Shown piece by piece: positions 38,635 through 49,030 of a stretch of 64,000 nt of DNA. The stretch comes from Salinisphaera orenii subsp. orenii MK-B5. Lineage in GTDB: Bacteria > Pseudomonadota > Gammaproteobacteria > Nevskiales > Salinisphaeraceae. The stretch is from positions 1 through 64,000 of the forward strand of contig NZ_AYKH01000044.1 in assembly GCF_003788635.1 (NCBI RefSeq). Direction: 5' to 3'. The position numbers and the translations under genes were made by a program. Position 1 is the stretch's first letter. The number at the start of each line of letters is the position of its first letter. The notes below the pieces were generated by a model. That model had not been told where the DNA came from and did not search any database. It saw nothing but the letters and a program-made list of their open reading frames with translations.

Positions 38635-38924
38635 TCACACGCGCGGCTTCCAATAACCGGGACGCTGGTGCAAATGGGGTACAGCGACCACCGTGATCGT
38701 GTTGCCATCGTGCCGATAGATAACGCCGTACGGGAAGCGATTGACCAGACAACGGCGCGTGCGGTCACTCATCGGCGAATGCGCCTCTGGAAATTGCTGG
38801 ATACGATTCAGGGCTTCAGCCACCGCTTGGCGAAACCGTCGGCCCAGGCCCGTAATTGCTGGTCGTAATAATCGACGGCATCACCGAACTCGGCGGCGGC
38901 CGCCTCGTAGAAGTAGACGTTCAA
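38635..38924 (-). pseudogene. RelE/ParE-family toxin gene with a -1 frameshift
   Basis: The gene starts at a TTG (38924-38922) that overlaps the antitoxin stop by four bases and reads NVYFYEAAAAEFGDAVDYYD, a typical ParE start. Near 38835-38840 the frame shifts. In the new frame the sequence continues FRQAVAEALNRIQQFPEA, RRCLVNRFPYGVIYR and AVPHLHQRPGYW, the rest of the toxin. Total length is 290 bases, one short of a multiple of three, which fits one lost base in the GACGGTTTC stretch. The toxin is therefore probably inactive unless translation slips. Confidence 0.85.
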
Positions 38925-39142
38925 CGCTGATCGTCTTGGCCCAACACCTGCGATGCGGGAATCGAGCGCATCTCGCCACGATCGGCCATATCGATCCGTG
39001 ACTCGGCTTCCTGCGCCCAAAGCTTGTCAATTTCGGGATCGGGCCGATCGAGACTCGAGAGCAGTTCCTCGACTAACGCGGCACGCTGTGCTGGCGGCAG
39101 GCTCAGGGCGTCGTTCAGTATCTTGTCGACCGTAGCGCTCAT
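38921..39142 (-). CDS. Addiction-module antitoxin (Unstab_antitox family)
   Basis: This 73-residue acidic protein starts with a helical region carrying LSLPPAQRAALVEELLSSL, the hallmark of the putative addiction module component family. The tail EAESRIDMADRGEMRSIPA wraps the toxin in such pairs. It precedes a ParE-like toxin with a four-base overlap. Because that toxin is frameshifted, the antitoxin may be kept only by chance or to block related toxins. Confidence 0.9.
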   Translation of the reverse strand: MSATVDKILNDALSLPPAQRAALVEELLSSLDRPDPEIDKLWAQEAESRIDMADRGEMRSIPASQVLGQDDQR

Positions 39143-39242
39143 GTTCCATGCCTACTCGTTCTTCAATGATTGAAGACTAGAGCGTGCACGGCCTCAAGTA
39201 AACGCATGTCGGCTGCTCAGTCGCCGGCTCGCGAGGCCAATA

Positions 39243-39270
39243 AAAAGGCCGGTGAACTTGCCGGCCTTCT
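39243..39270 (-). terminator. Rho-independent terminator of the pyruvate dehydrogenase operon
   Basis: On the minus strand AAGGCCGG, an 8-base loop and CCGGCCTT are followed by a T-run (TTTTTA). It lies 23 bases after the lpdA stop codon. Confidence 0.88.
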
Positions 39271-39292
39271 ACACCTCGAAAAAGTAGCGGCG

Positions 39293-41125
39293 CTACTTTT
39301 TCTGCTTCGGCATATACAGGTCCGTGAGCGTGCCGGCCTGGGCCTCGGCGGCCATGCCGACCGTTTCCGACAGGGTCGGATGCGGGTGGACGGTCAGGCC
39401 GATGTCGTGGGCGTCCGCGCCCATCTCGATGGCCAGGCCCAGCTCGGCGATGAGCTCGCCCGCGCCGGGGCCGACCGCGCCCGCGCCGATGGCCCGCCCG
39501 GTCTCCTTGTCGAACAGGATCTTGGTGGTGCCTTCGGAATAACCCATGCCGAGCGCGCGGCCGCTGGCCGCCCAGGGGAAGGCGCCCTTGTCGTATTCGG
39601 TGCCGTCTTCCTTGGCCTGGGTCTCGGTGACGCCGGTCCAGGCGACTTCCGGATCGGTATAGACCACGGAGGGGATGCACTTGGCATCAAACGCAGATTT
39701 CTCGCCGGCGCAGCATTCGGCGGCGACCTTGCCCTGGTGCGTGGCCCGGTGGGCGAGCTGCGGTTCGCCGGAGACGTCGCCGATGGCAAAGATATGGTCG
39801 ACGTTGGTGCGGCACTGCTTGTCGACGGCGATGAAGCCCTTGTCGCCGACCTGTACGCCGGCGTTGTCGGCGCCGATCTTCGGCCCGTTGGGCTTGCGGC
39901 CGACGGCGACCAGCACGCGGTCGTAGTCCTTGCTCGCGGGCGCGTCCTTGCCCTCGAAGCTGGCCTTGAGCGCCTTCTTGTTGGCCTTTAGGCCCGTGAC
40001 CTTGGTGTTCGTCCAGAGGTTGTCGCAGCGCGCCTTCATCCGTTTTTCCAGCGGCTTGACCAGGTCGCGGTCGGCGCCGGGCAGCAGGTTGGGCGTCATC
40101 TCGACGACGTCGACCTTGGTGCCGTGGGAGGCGTAGACGTTGGCCAGCTCCATGCCGATGATGCCGCCGCCGACCACCAGCAGGGATTTGGGCAGCTCGT
40201 CCGGCGAGAGGGCGGCCTCGGAGTCCCAGATGCGCTCGTCCTCGGGCCAGTCGGGGAGCATGACCGGCTCGGAGCCGACGGCGATGATGCAGTTGGCGAA
40301 GCTGATCTCGCGGGTGTCGTCGCCGCCTTCGACGGTGAGCGTGTGGTCGTCCTTGAAGGTGCCGTTGCCGTTGACGACCTGGACCTCGCGCTTGGCGGCC
40401 ATGGATTTGAGCCCGCCGGTGAGCTTGTCGATGACCGACTGCTTGAACTCGAGCAGCTTGGGCAGCTCGATCTTCGGCTCGCCGAAGCTCACGCCGTGCT
40501 CGGCCATGGCGGCGGCGTCGTCGATGACCTTGGCCGAGTGCAGCAGCGCCTTGGAGGGAATGCAGCCGACGTTGAGGCAGACGCCGCCGAGCACGCTGTG
40601 GCGCTCGACCAGCGCCACGTTAAGGCCCAGATCGGCGGCGCGGAAGGCCGCGGAATAGCCGCCCGGGCCGGAACCGAGCACCAGCACGTCGCAATCGTAG
40701 TCATGCGCGCCCGGGCGCGGCTGGCCGCTGCCGCCGGACTTCGGCTTGTCGCTTTCCTTCGATTCCTTCTGCGGTTTTTTCGACGACGATTGCGATTTTT
40801 CCTCGCTTTTCTTCTTGCCCGTATCCTTTTTCCGGCCCGAGCTTTCGGCCTTGTCGTCCGCAGCATCCTCGGCTTCGTCGTCGCCGCTGTCGGCGGCTTC
40901 GATGAGCGCGATGACCGAGCCTTCCGAGACCGTGTCGCCTTCGGTGACCTTGAGCTCGGTGATCCGGCCGGCGACGGTGGAGGGCACTTCCAGCGTGGCC
41001 TTGTCCGACTCCAGCGTGATCAGGGCCTGTTCCTTGTCGACCTCGTCGCCCTCGGCGACCAGCACTTCGATGACCTCGACCGCGTCGAAGTCGCCAATGT
41101 CCGGAACCTTGATTTCCTGCGCCAT
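39293..41125 (-). CDS. lpdA: Dihydrolipoyl dehydrogenase (E3) with an N-terminal lipoyl domain
   Basis: E3 re-oxidises the lipoyl groups of the pyruvate dehydrogenase complex, passing electrons to NAD. The 610-residue protein is longer than the usual 470 because residues 1-80 are a lipoyl domain (lipoylated Lys42 in ESDKATLEV). A lysine- and serine-rich linker (about 90-135) joins it to the FAD enzyme: GSGPGGYSAA, redox cysteines 183 and 188 in GGVCLNVGCIPSK, and the C-terminal VHPHPTLSE with the active-site His. It is the last gene of the aceE-aceF-lpdA operon, 185 bases after aceF. Lipoyl-E3 fusions are known in some proteobacteria. Confidence 0.95.
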   Translation of the reverse strand: MAQEIKVPDIGDFDAVEVIEVLVAEGDEVDKEQALITLESDKATLEVPSTVAGRITELKVTEGDTVSEGSVIALIEAADSGDDEAEDAADDKAESSGRKKDTGKKKSEEKSQSSSKKPQKESKESDKPKSGGSGQPRPGAHDYDCDVLVLGSGPGGYSAAFRAADLGLNVALVERHSVLGGVCLNVGCIPSKALLHSAKVIDDAAAMAEHGVSFGEPKIELPKLLEFKQSVIDKLTGGLKSMAAKREVQVVNGNGTFKDDHTLTVEGGDDTREISFANCIIAVGSEPVMLPDWPEDERIWDSEAALSPDELPKSLLVVGGGIIGMELANVYASHGTKVDVVEMTPNLLPGADRDLVKPLEKRMKARCDNLWTNTKVTGLKANKKALKASFEGKDAPASKDYDRVLVAVGRKPNGPKIGADNAGVQVGDKGFIAVDKQCRTNVDHIFAIGDVSGEPQLAHRATHQGKVAAECCAGEKSAFDAKCIPSVVYTDPEVAWTGVTETQAKEDGTEYDKGAFPWAASGRALGMGYSEGTTKILFDKETGRAIGAGAVGPGAGELIAELGLAIEMGADAHDIGLTVHPHPTLSETVGMAAEAQAGTLTDLYMPKQKK

Positions 41126-41223
41126 GGTTTAGTTACCTTGACCGGCCGGCGGGCCGGATTATGCGTTCAAGAAGCGAGCGATCGAAGCGAAAGGCTCCAG
41201 ATCGCCCGGCGCGAGTCATGGAG

Positions 41224-41292
41224 CTGCAAGACAAGGCGCCGTGAGCGCGGTGTAGCAACGCTACACAAGCGAGCGGCAACGCCGTATTGCAG
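41224..41292. repeat. Imperfect long inverted repeat between aceF and lpdA
   Basis: The ends CTGCAA and TTGCAG pair, the centre GTGTAGC-AAC-GCTACAC is a perfect hairpin, and the arms between are mostly complementary. It lies inside the operon's only sizeable gap. It may be a dispersed repeat or an mRNA-processing hairpin that sets lpdA levels relative to aceEF. Confidence 0.7.
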
Positions 41293-41310
41293 TGCCATGG
41301 CCGCGGCCTC

Positions 41311-43107
<1,797 letters not shown>

Positions 43108-43206
43108 AGAGCGTTTCCTTGATCCGGTGACACGGCCCGCTGCCGGGCCGTGGTTTCAAAGCGTGGTGCGTTGAAGCGTCGCGATCGTTACGCGATCAGT
43201 GGGTCC

Positions 43207-45897
43207 TCAATGGGTGATCGGCTCCGGCTTGTCCGGGTCGATGCCGTACTTGCGGATGGCCTCGCCCACCTTCTTGCGCTCGATGTCGCCCTGATCGGCG
43301 AGCGCCTTGAGCGCGGCCACGGTGATCCAGCGGCGATCGACCTCGAAGAAGTCGCGCAGCGCCTCGCGGGTGTCGGAGCGGCCGTAGCCGTCGGTGCCGA
43401 GCGTGTGATACGGGATCGGCATGAATGGCCGGATCATCTCCGGCAGGCCGCGGACGTAGTCGGTGGCCGCGATCGCCGGGCCCTTGGCGTCGGCGAACTG
43501 CCGGGCCACGAAGCTCTGGCGGGGATCGGCCTCCGGATGGAGCATGTTCCAGCGTTCGGTGGTCAGCCCGTCGCGCTTGAGCTGGGTGAAGCTGGGCACA
43601 CTCCAGACGGTGGCGCCGACGTTGTATTCCTTTTCCAGCATCTCGGCGGCGGCGATGGACTCGCGCAGGATGGTGCCGGAACCCATCAGGTTCACCTGCT
43701 TCTTGTAGCGCTTGTTGCCTTCCGAGAACCTGTACATGCCGGCGATGATGTCGTCCTCGACGCCTTCCGGCATGGCCGGATGCGTGTAGTTCTCGTTCAT
43801 CATCGTGAGGTAGTAGTAGACGTCGCGCTGCTCCTCGTACATCTCGACCAGGCCGCGGTGGATGATCACCGCCATCTCGTAGGAGAACGTCGGGTCGTAG
43901 ACGCGGCAGTTGGGCACGCAGTCGAACATGATCGGGTTGTGCCCGTCCTGGTGCTGCAGGCCCTCGCCGTTGATGGTCGTGCGCCCGGCGGTGCCGCCGA
44001 GCATGAAACCGCGGGAACGCATGTCGCCCGCCGCCCAGCACAGATCGCCCACGCGCTGATAGCCGAACATGGCGTAGAAGGCGTAGAACGGGATCATCGT
44101 CCGGCCGTGGTTCGAATACGACGTCGCCGCGGCGATGAACGACGAGATCGCGCCGGCCTCGGTAATGCCCTCCTCGAGAATCTGGCCGTCCTTGGCCTCC
44201 TTGTAGAAGGCGAGCTGGTCGGAGTCCTCGGGCACGAACAGCTGGCCGACGGGCGAATAGATGCCCAGGCTGCGGAACATGCCCTCCATGCCGAAGGTGC
44301 GCGCCTCGTCGGGGACGATCGGGACCACGCGCTTGCCGATGTTCTTGTCGCGGGCGAGGATCTGCAGCAGGCGCACGAACACCATGGTGGTGGCCATCTC
44401 GCGATCGCCCGAGCCCTGGAGCAGCTTGTCGAAGGCCGACAGCGGCGGGATCTCGAGCTTGTCGCCCTCGGTGCGCCGCTGCGGCAGATAGCCGCCGAGC
44501 TCCTCGCGCCGGGCCTTGAGGTACTGGATCTCCTCGGAGTCCTCGGCCGGCTTGTAGAACGGCGCCTCGGCGATCTTGTCGTCGGAGACCGGGATCTCGA
44601 AACGGTCGCGGAATTCCTTGAGCGCGTCCTCGCCCATCTTCTTCTGCTGATGGGTGATGTTCTGGCCTTCGCCGGCCTCGCCCATGCCGTAGCCCTTGAC
44701 CGTCTTGGCCAGGATCACGGTCGGACGCCCGTTCTTGTTGTTCACCGCGCGGTGATAGGCGGCATAGACCTTGTGCGGATCGTGGCCGCCGCGGTTCAGG
44801 CGGCGGATGTCCTCGTCGGACATCGACGCGACCATCTCCTCGAGCTCGGGATACTTGCCGAAGAATTCCCGGCGCGTGTAATCGCCGCCGTTGGCCTTGT
44901 AGGCCTGGTATTCGCCGTCGACCGTCTCGTTCATCAGTTCCACGAGCTTGCCGTCGTGGTCCTGGGCGAGCAGGCCGTCCCAGAGCGCGCCCCAGATCAC
45001 CTTGATGACGTTCCAGCCGGCGCCGCGGAAGGCGCCTTCGAGCTCGTTGATGACCTTGGCGTCGCCGCGCACCGGGCCGTCCAGGCGCTGCAGGTTGCAG
45101 TTGACCACGAAGATCAGGTTGTCGAGGCCCTCGCGCGAGGCGATATCGATCGCGCCCATGGATTCGGGCTCGTCCATTTCGCCGTCGCCGCAGAAGCACC
45201 AGACGTGGCGGCCCTCGTTGTCCTGGACGCCGCGATGCTCCATGTAGCGCATGAAGCGCGCCTGATAGATCGCGTTGATCGGGCCGATGCCCATGGACAC
45301 GGTGGCGAACTGCCAGTAGTCCGGCATCAGCCAGGCGTGCGGATAGCTCGACAGCCCCTTGCCGGTGGATTCGGCGCGGAAGTTGTAGAGCTGGTCCTCG
45401 TCGAGCCGGCCTTCCAGATACGAACGCGCGTAGATGCCCGGCGCGGAATGGCCCTGGATATAGACCAGGTCACCGCCGTGCTTCTCGCTCGGCGCGTGCC
45501 AGAAGTGGTTGAAACCCACCTCGTAGAGCGTGGCCGCCGAGGCGAAGCTGGCGATGTGCCCGCCCACGCCTTCGTGATGGCGATTGGCCTGGATCACCAT
45601 GGCCATGGCGTTCCAGCGGATGATCGAGCGGATGCGCCACTCGATGGCCGGATCGCCCGGCGAGCGCTCCTCCATGTGCGGCGGAATGGTGTTCACATAC
45701 GCCGTGTAGGGCGAGAACGGGATGTGAGCACCCGAGCGGCGGGACCGCTCGATGAGCATTTCCAGAAGAAAATGGGCCCGTTCCGGGCCCTCGCGTTCGA
45801 TGACAGCATCCAGCGCATCACGCCATTCGGCGGATTCCTGCGCATCGACATCCTCGACGTCGTCGATGTGCTCGGGGTGGGCACGGGCCTGGGCCAT
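43207..45897 (-). CDS. aceE: Pyruvate dehydrogenase E1 component, homodimeric type
   Basis: E1 decarboxylates pyruvate with thiamine diphosphate and passes the acetyl group to E2. The 896-residue protein is full-length for the gammaproteobacterial alpha2 type. It shows SSYPHAWLMPDYWQFATVSMG, the thiamine-diphosphate motif CGDGEMDEPES with NCNLQRLDG, and QHQDGHN and YAMFGYQRVGD near the active site. It is the first gene of the operon, 99 bases before aceF, and has its own promoter. No pdhR regulator gene is adjacent, unlike in E. coli. Confidence 0.97.
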   Translation of the reverse strand: MAQARAHPEHIDDVEDVDAQESAEWRDALDAVIEREGPERAHFLLEMLIERSRRSGAHIPFSPYTAYVNTIPPHMEERSPGDPAIEWRIRSIIRWNAMAMVIQANRHHEGVGGHIASFASAATLYEVGFNHFWHAPSEKHGGDLVYIQGHSAPGIYARSYLEGRLDEDQLYNFRAESTGKGLSSYPHAWLMPDYWQFATVSMGIGPINAIYQARFMRYMEHRGVQDNEGRHVWCFCGDGEMDEPESMGAIDIASREGLDNLIFVVNCNLQRLDGPVRGDAKVINELEGAFRGAGWNVIKVIWGALWDGLLAQDHDGKLVELMNETVDGEYQAYKANGGDYTRREFFGKYPELEEMVASMSDEDIRRLNRGGHDPHKVYAAYHRAVNNKNGRPTVILAKTVKGYGMGEAGEGQNITHQQKKMGEDALKEFRDRFEIPVSDDKIAEAPFYKPAEDSEEIQYLKARREELGGYLPQRRTEGDKLEIPPLSAFDKLLQGSGDREMATTMVFVRLLQILARDKNIGKRVVPIVPDEARTFGMEGMFRSLGIYSPVGQLFVPEDSDQLAFYKEAKDGQILEEGITEAGAISSFIAAATSYSNHGRTMIPFYAFYAMFGYQRVGDLCWAAGDMRSRGFMLGGTAGRTTINGEGLQHQDGHNPIMFDCVPNCRVYDPTFSYEMAVIIHRGLVEMYEEQRDVYYYLTMMNENYTHPAMPEGVEDDIIAGMYRFSEGNKRYKKQVNLMGSGTILRESIAAAEMLEKEYNVGATVWSVPSFTQLKRDGLTTERWNMLHPEADPRQSFVARQFADAKGPAIAATDYVRGLPEMIRPFMPIPYHTLGTDGYGRSDTREALRDFFEVDRRWITVAALKALADQGDIERKKVGEAIRKYGIDPDKPEPITH

Positions 45898-45938
45898 ACG
45901 GCGCTCCTTGAAACCGGATCAGAACTGCGTTTATGCGG

Positions 45939-45968
45939 ATACTACGCCCGCGTTTCGAGCGTCGACAA
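45939..45968 (-). promoter_or_regulatory. Promoter of the aceE operon
   Basis: TTGTCG (45968-45963), an 18-base spacer and TAGTAT (45944-45939) lie about 40 bases upstream of the aceE start, with an AAGGAG ribosome site in between. Both hexamers match four of six consensus positions. Confidence 0.55.
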
Positions 45969-46034
45969 CTGGCCGCGCGGGTCAGCGAATGGCATGCTTG
46001 ATGCCCGCTTGCAAATGTTGCAGTGCACGATCGC

Positions 46035-47036
46035 ATGACCGCGGACCATCCCGTATCCGAGAATCCACCGCTGCGCCGGCCCTCCCGCCTCCATACGGCG
46101 GCGCAGGGGGTGCGTCGCGTGGGGGTGGAACTTGAATTCAGCGGCCTGACGATCGAGCGCATCAGCGAGACCGTGAGATCCACGCTGGGCGGCGAAATCC
46201 GGCCCGCCAGCGCGTACGAACACGCGGTCGTCGACACGCCTTGGGGCGATTTCGCGATCGAGCTCGACTACGCCTATCTCAAGGAACGCGGCCGCCGCGA
46301 GAACGACGACGGCCTCTGGGGCGACGTCGAGCGGGTCTCCGAGGATCTGCTCGGCGCGCTGGCCAAGCGGGTGGTGCCGTTCGAGATCGTCTGCCCGCCG
46401 ATCGCCATCGATCGCCTGCACGAACTCCACCCCATGATCGCGGCCCTGCGCGAGGCGGGCGCACGCGGCACCGGCGCCTCGGCGGTCTACGCCTTCGGCC
46501 TGCATCTGAACCCGGAGCTCCCGGATCTGGAAACCACGACGCTGCTGGGCTACATCCGGGCCTTCACGGTGGCCTACGACTGGCTGGTGCGCGCCAGCGC
46601 CATCGACATCAGCCGGCGCGTGTTCCCCTACATCCAGCCGTATCCGCGCGAGTACGCGCGCCTGATCTGCGACCCGGACTACCGCCCCGATCGCGACCGG
46701 CTCATCGACGACTACCTGGCCCACAACGCCAGCCGCAACCGCGCGCTGGACATGCTGCCGGTCTTCGCCCATCTGGATGCCGAGCGCGTGCGCAAAGCGG
46801 TCGACGACCATCTGGTCTCTGCGCGGCCCGCGCTCCATCATCGCCTGCCCAACTGCGAGATCGAGCGGCCCGGCTGGGATCTGGCGCCCGACTGGAACCG
46901 CTGGCTGGTGGTCGAGGAGCTGGCCGCCGACGCGCCGCGCCTGGACCGTCTCTGCCGGGCCTACCGGGACGTCCTGGAGCAACCGATGGGCGACTGGTTC
47001 GGCGGCTGGGCGGACACCTTCGAGCGCGACGCGTGA
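46035..47036 (+). CDS. Amidoligase family protein (predicted COOH-NH2 ligase)
   Basis: This 333-residue protein matches the amidoligase_2 group. The first strand of the glutamine-synthetase-like fold is VGVELEFSGL, followed by FAIELDYAYL with the acidic metal or ATP ligands and GLHLNPELP with the conserved His. The central PYIQPYPREYARL and a helical C-terminus complete it. Such enzymes are predicted to form amide or peptide bonds with ATP. Its stop overlaps the start of a glutaminase-fold gene by four bases (GTGA), and this pairing is recurrent for the family. Product unknown. An upstream GTG at 46023 is an alternative start. Confidence 0.86.
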   Translation: MTADHPVSENPPLRRPSRLHTAAQGVRRVGVELEFSGLTIERISETVRSTLGGEIRPASAYEHAVVDTPWGDFAIELDYAYLKERGRRENDDGLWGDVERVSEDLLGALAKRVVPFEIVCPPIAIDRLHELHPMIAALREAGARGTGASAVYAFGLHLNPELPDLETTTLLGYIRAFTVAYDWLVRASAIDISRRVFPYIQPYPREYARLICDPDYRPDRDRLIDDYLAHNASRNRALDMLPVFAHLDAERVRKAVDDHLVSARPALHHRLPNCEIERPGWDLAPDWNRWLVVEELAADAPRLDRLCRAYRDVLEQPMGDWFGGWADTFERDA

Positions 47037-47734
47037 GCCGCGCGGTGCCACGACCGCGCATCGCCGTGACCGGCAAGGCCAGCCGCTGGGCGCCGGGCTG
47101 GTGGTGCGCCCGGGCGGCGATCGCGCTGGCCGGCGGCCGGGCGCTGCGGGCCACCCCGCGCCGCGGCCTGCCCGCGGCCCTCGACGGCCTGGTGATCGGC
47201 GGCGGCGACGACATCGCCACCGATCTGTATCTGAGCGATGCCGCACCCGACGCCCGGGCCGATCGCGAGCGAGACGCCTTCGAGCTCGCCGCGATCCGCA
47301 CGGCCCGGGCGTCCGGCACGCCGGTGCTCGGCATCTGCCGCGGCGCCCAGCTGCTCAACGTGGCCGCGGGCGGCACGCTGTACGCCGACCTGGGCCGGCG
47401 CCGGCGGCGCACGAGCGACCGCGCCAACCCGCTGCCCTGCAAGCGGATCGTGCTGAAACGCGGCTCGAGGCTGGCCGCCATCGCCGGCCGGCGCCGGATG
47501 GCGGTCAACGGCCTGCACCATCAGGCGGTGCGCGGCCTGGGCGCCGGATTCACGGTCAGCGCCCGCGACGCCGACGGGCTGGTCCAGGCGATCGAGACCG
47601 TGGACCGGACGTTCACGATCGGCGTCCAGTGGCATCCGGAATATCTGTGCTACCAACGCCCGCAGCGGCGGCTGTTCGCGGCTCTCGTGGCGGCCGCGCG
47701 GCGCCGGCCGGGCCCGTCGACCGCTCAGGGATGA
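47033..47734 (+). CDS. Class I glutamine amidotransferase-fold hydrolase (gamma-Glu-GABA hydrolase-like)
   Basis: This 233-residue protein has the nucleophile elbow GICRGAQLLN with the active-site Cys and the C-terminal GVQWHPEYL with catalytic His and Glu, as in PuuD-type gamma-glutamyl hydrolases. The GTG start at 47033 overlaps the amidoligase stop. The likely role is to cleave the amide that its partner makes, or to supply ammonia or release a gamma-glutamyl group. It has neither the usual puu neighbours nor an N-terminal signal. Confidence 0.85.
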   Translation: MSRAVPRPRIAVTGKASRWAPGWWCARAAIALAGGRALRATPRRGLPAALDGLVIGGGDDIATDLYLSDAAPDARADRERDAFELAAIRTARASGTPVLGICRGAQLLNVAAGGTLYADLGRRRRRTSDRANPLPCKRIVLKRGSRLAAIAGRRRMAVNGLHHQAVRGLGAGFTVSARDADGLVQAIETVDRTFTIGVQWHPEYLCYQRPQRRLFAALVAAARRRPGPSTAQG

Positions 47735-47748
47735 GCTGAGGCACGACA

Positions 47749-47775
47749 GGGCCGTCCGACAACGCCGGACGGCCC
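47749..47775. terminator. Hairpin between convergent amidotransferase and csbD genes
   Basis: GGGCCGTCCG (47749-47758) pairs perfectly with CGGACGGCCC (47766-47775) over a 7-base loop. No T-run follows, so it is a probable but not classic terminator, usable from both sides. Confidence 0.6.
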
Positions 47776-47797
47776 GTGACGCCGCGGTCGGGCGCGT

Positions 47798-48004
47798 CTA
47801 GAGGTACTTGCGCTCGAACTCCTTGAGCATCTCCTCGGCCTTCTCCCGGGTCTCGCCGTACTTTTCCTGGATCTTGCCGAGCATGTTCTGGCGCCGGCCG
47901 GCAGTCTCCTCGACCTCGTCGTCGGTCAGACGCCCGAAATGCTCGCGCGCCTTGCCCTTGAGCCGATCCCAGCGGCCTTCCCACTTGTCGCTCGATTCCG
48001 TCAT
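47798..48004 (-). CDS. CsbD family stress protein
   Basis: This 68-residue, highly charged helical protein has the CsbD pattern WEGRWDRLKGKAREHFG and DEVEETAGRR. CsbD-like proteins are abundant under stress (sigma-B controlled in Bacillus, YjbJ in E. coli), but their role is unknown. It is monocistronic, convergent with the amidotransferase gene, and is followed upstream on the same strand by the transporter at 48081. Confidence 0.9.
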   Translation of the reverse strand: MTESSDKWEGRWDRLKGKAREHFGRLTDDEVEETAGRRQNMLGKIQEKYGETREKAEEMLKEFERKYL

Positions 48005-48080
48005 GACGTCGCTCCGTGGTGAATGACGCTTCGACTATACCGCAGTGCAGCAAGAATGACAGCCCCGACTGTCATCGTCG

Positions 48081-48938
48081 TCATTCGCGGTCCGGATCGG
48101 TGTTGTCGCGGTCGGAATCGCTGTAGGCGACCTGAGCATAGTTGACCACCGCGACGAGCATGACGCCGCCGAGTATGTTGCCGAGCAGCGTCGGCAGGAA
48201 GAACACGCCGAGGAACTCGCCGATGCCGTTGACGCCGCTGAACACGCCGTAGAGCGCGGCCACCGAGCCGGCGATGATGTGCGGGAAATGCGCCAGGCCG
48301 ATGAGATAGCTCACCAGAATGATCACGCCCACGCGCGCGGTCTCGGCGAACGGCATGAGCCAGAGCATGAGCGCGACCAGCCAGCCGGCGAAGATCGCGC
48401 GCACGAACATGGTGGCGAAATCGTATTTGTACTCGGAGGCCGCGATGCTGGCCAGGGCCTCGTTGATCTTGGGATCGAGCACCTTGAAGTACGACAGGGT
48501 CGCGGCGAATATCGCCGTGCCCAGCATGTTCGCGAGCAGCACCACCACCCAGAGATTGAACGTGCGCGTGAGCACGCCCACCGAGCGCACGCGCAGGACT
48601 TCCAGCACCGGGGTGAGCGTGTTCTCCGTGAACAGCTGCTGGCGGCCGAGAATCACGAACAGAAAGCCCATGGCGTAGCCGAAACTGGCGATGATCGGGC
48701 GCCAGTCGGCGTCCGGGGTGTAGTTGTAGAGCACCGCCTGGGCGACCAGCGAGAAGCCCATCGACAGGCCCGCGCCGAGCGCGGAGAACGCCAGACCGGG
48801 CAGGGGGCGGGTGAGTTCGGATTCGGCCTCGCGGCGAATCGCCTCGTAGACCACCGCGGCGCTCGGCGCTTCGCGCCGGCGCGCATCGCGCTTCTGCTGA
48901 TAATCGAGATCGTGTTCTCGGTGTTCGACTTCGGCCAT
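48081..48938 (-). CDS. Formate/nitrite transporter family membrane protein
   Basis: This 285-residue protein has a long basic, charged N-terminal tail (residues 1-40) and about six hydrophobic segments. LGRQQLFTENTLTPVLEVL and the LANMLGTAIFA segment, together with AHFPHIIAGS, place it in the FNT family, nearest the YfdC-like branch. It probably conducts a small monovalent anion across the inner membrane; the exact ion is not known. The start at 48938 is preferred over a longer open frame. Confidence 0.88.
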   Translation of the reverse strand: MAEVEHREHDLDYQQKRDARRREAPSAAVVYEAIRREAESELTRPLPGLAFSALGAGLSMGFSLVAQAVLYNYTPDADWRPIIASFGYAMGFLFVILGRQQLFTENTLTPVLEVLRVRSVGVLTRTFNLWVVVLLANMLGTAIFAATLSYFKVLDPKINEALASIAASEYKYDFATMFVRAIFAGWLVALMLWLMPFAETARVGVIILVSYLIGLAHFPHIIAGSVAALYGVFSGVNGIGEFLGVFFLPTLLGNILGGVMLVAVVNYAQVAYSDSDRDNTDPDRE

Positions 48939-49030
48939 GGATGTTCTGCCTCGATAGGGATGATGCATTCTAGGACTTAACGTGGGCGCGGTATGCACGC
49001 GGATTGGCGCGCCTTCGCTATCATCGCGGT

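Noticed and set aside
43150-46038. A 962-codon open frame on the plus strand opposite aceE
   Set aside because: Its product has no recognisable motif and is a mirror of the high-GC third-codon bias of aceE, which is clearly coding on the other strand.
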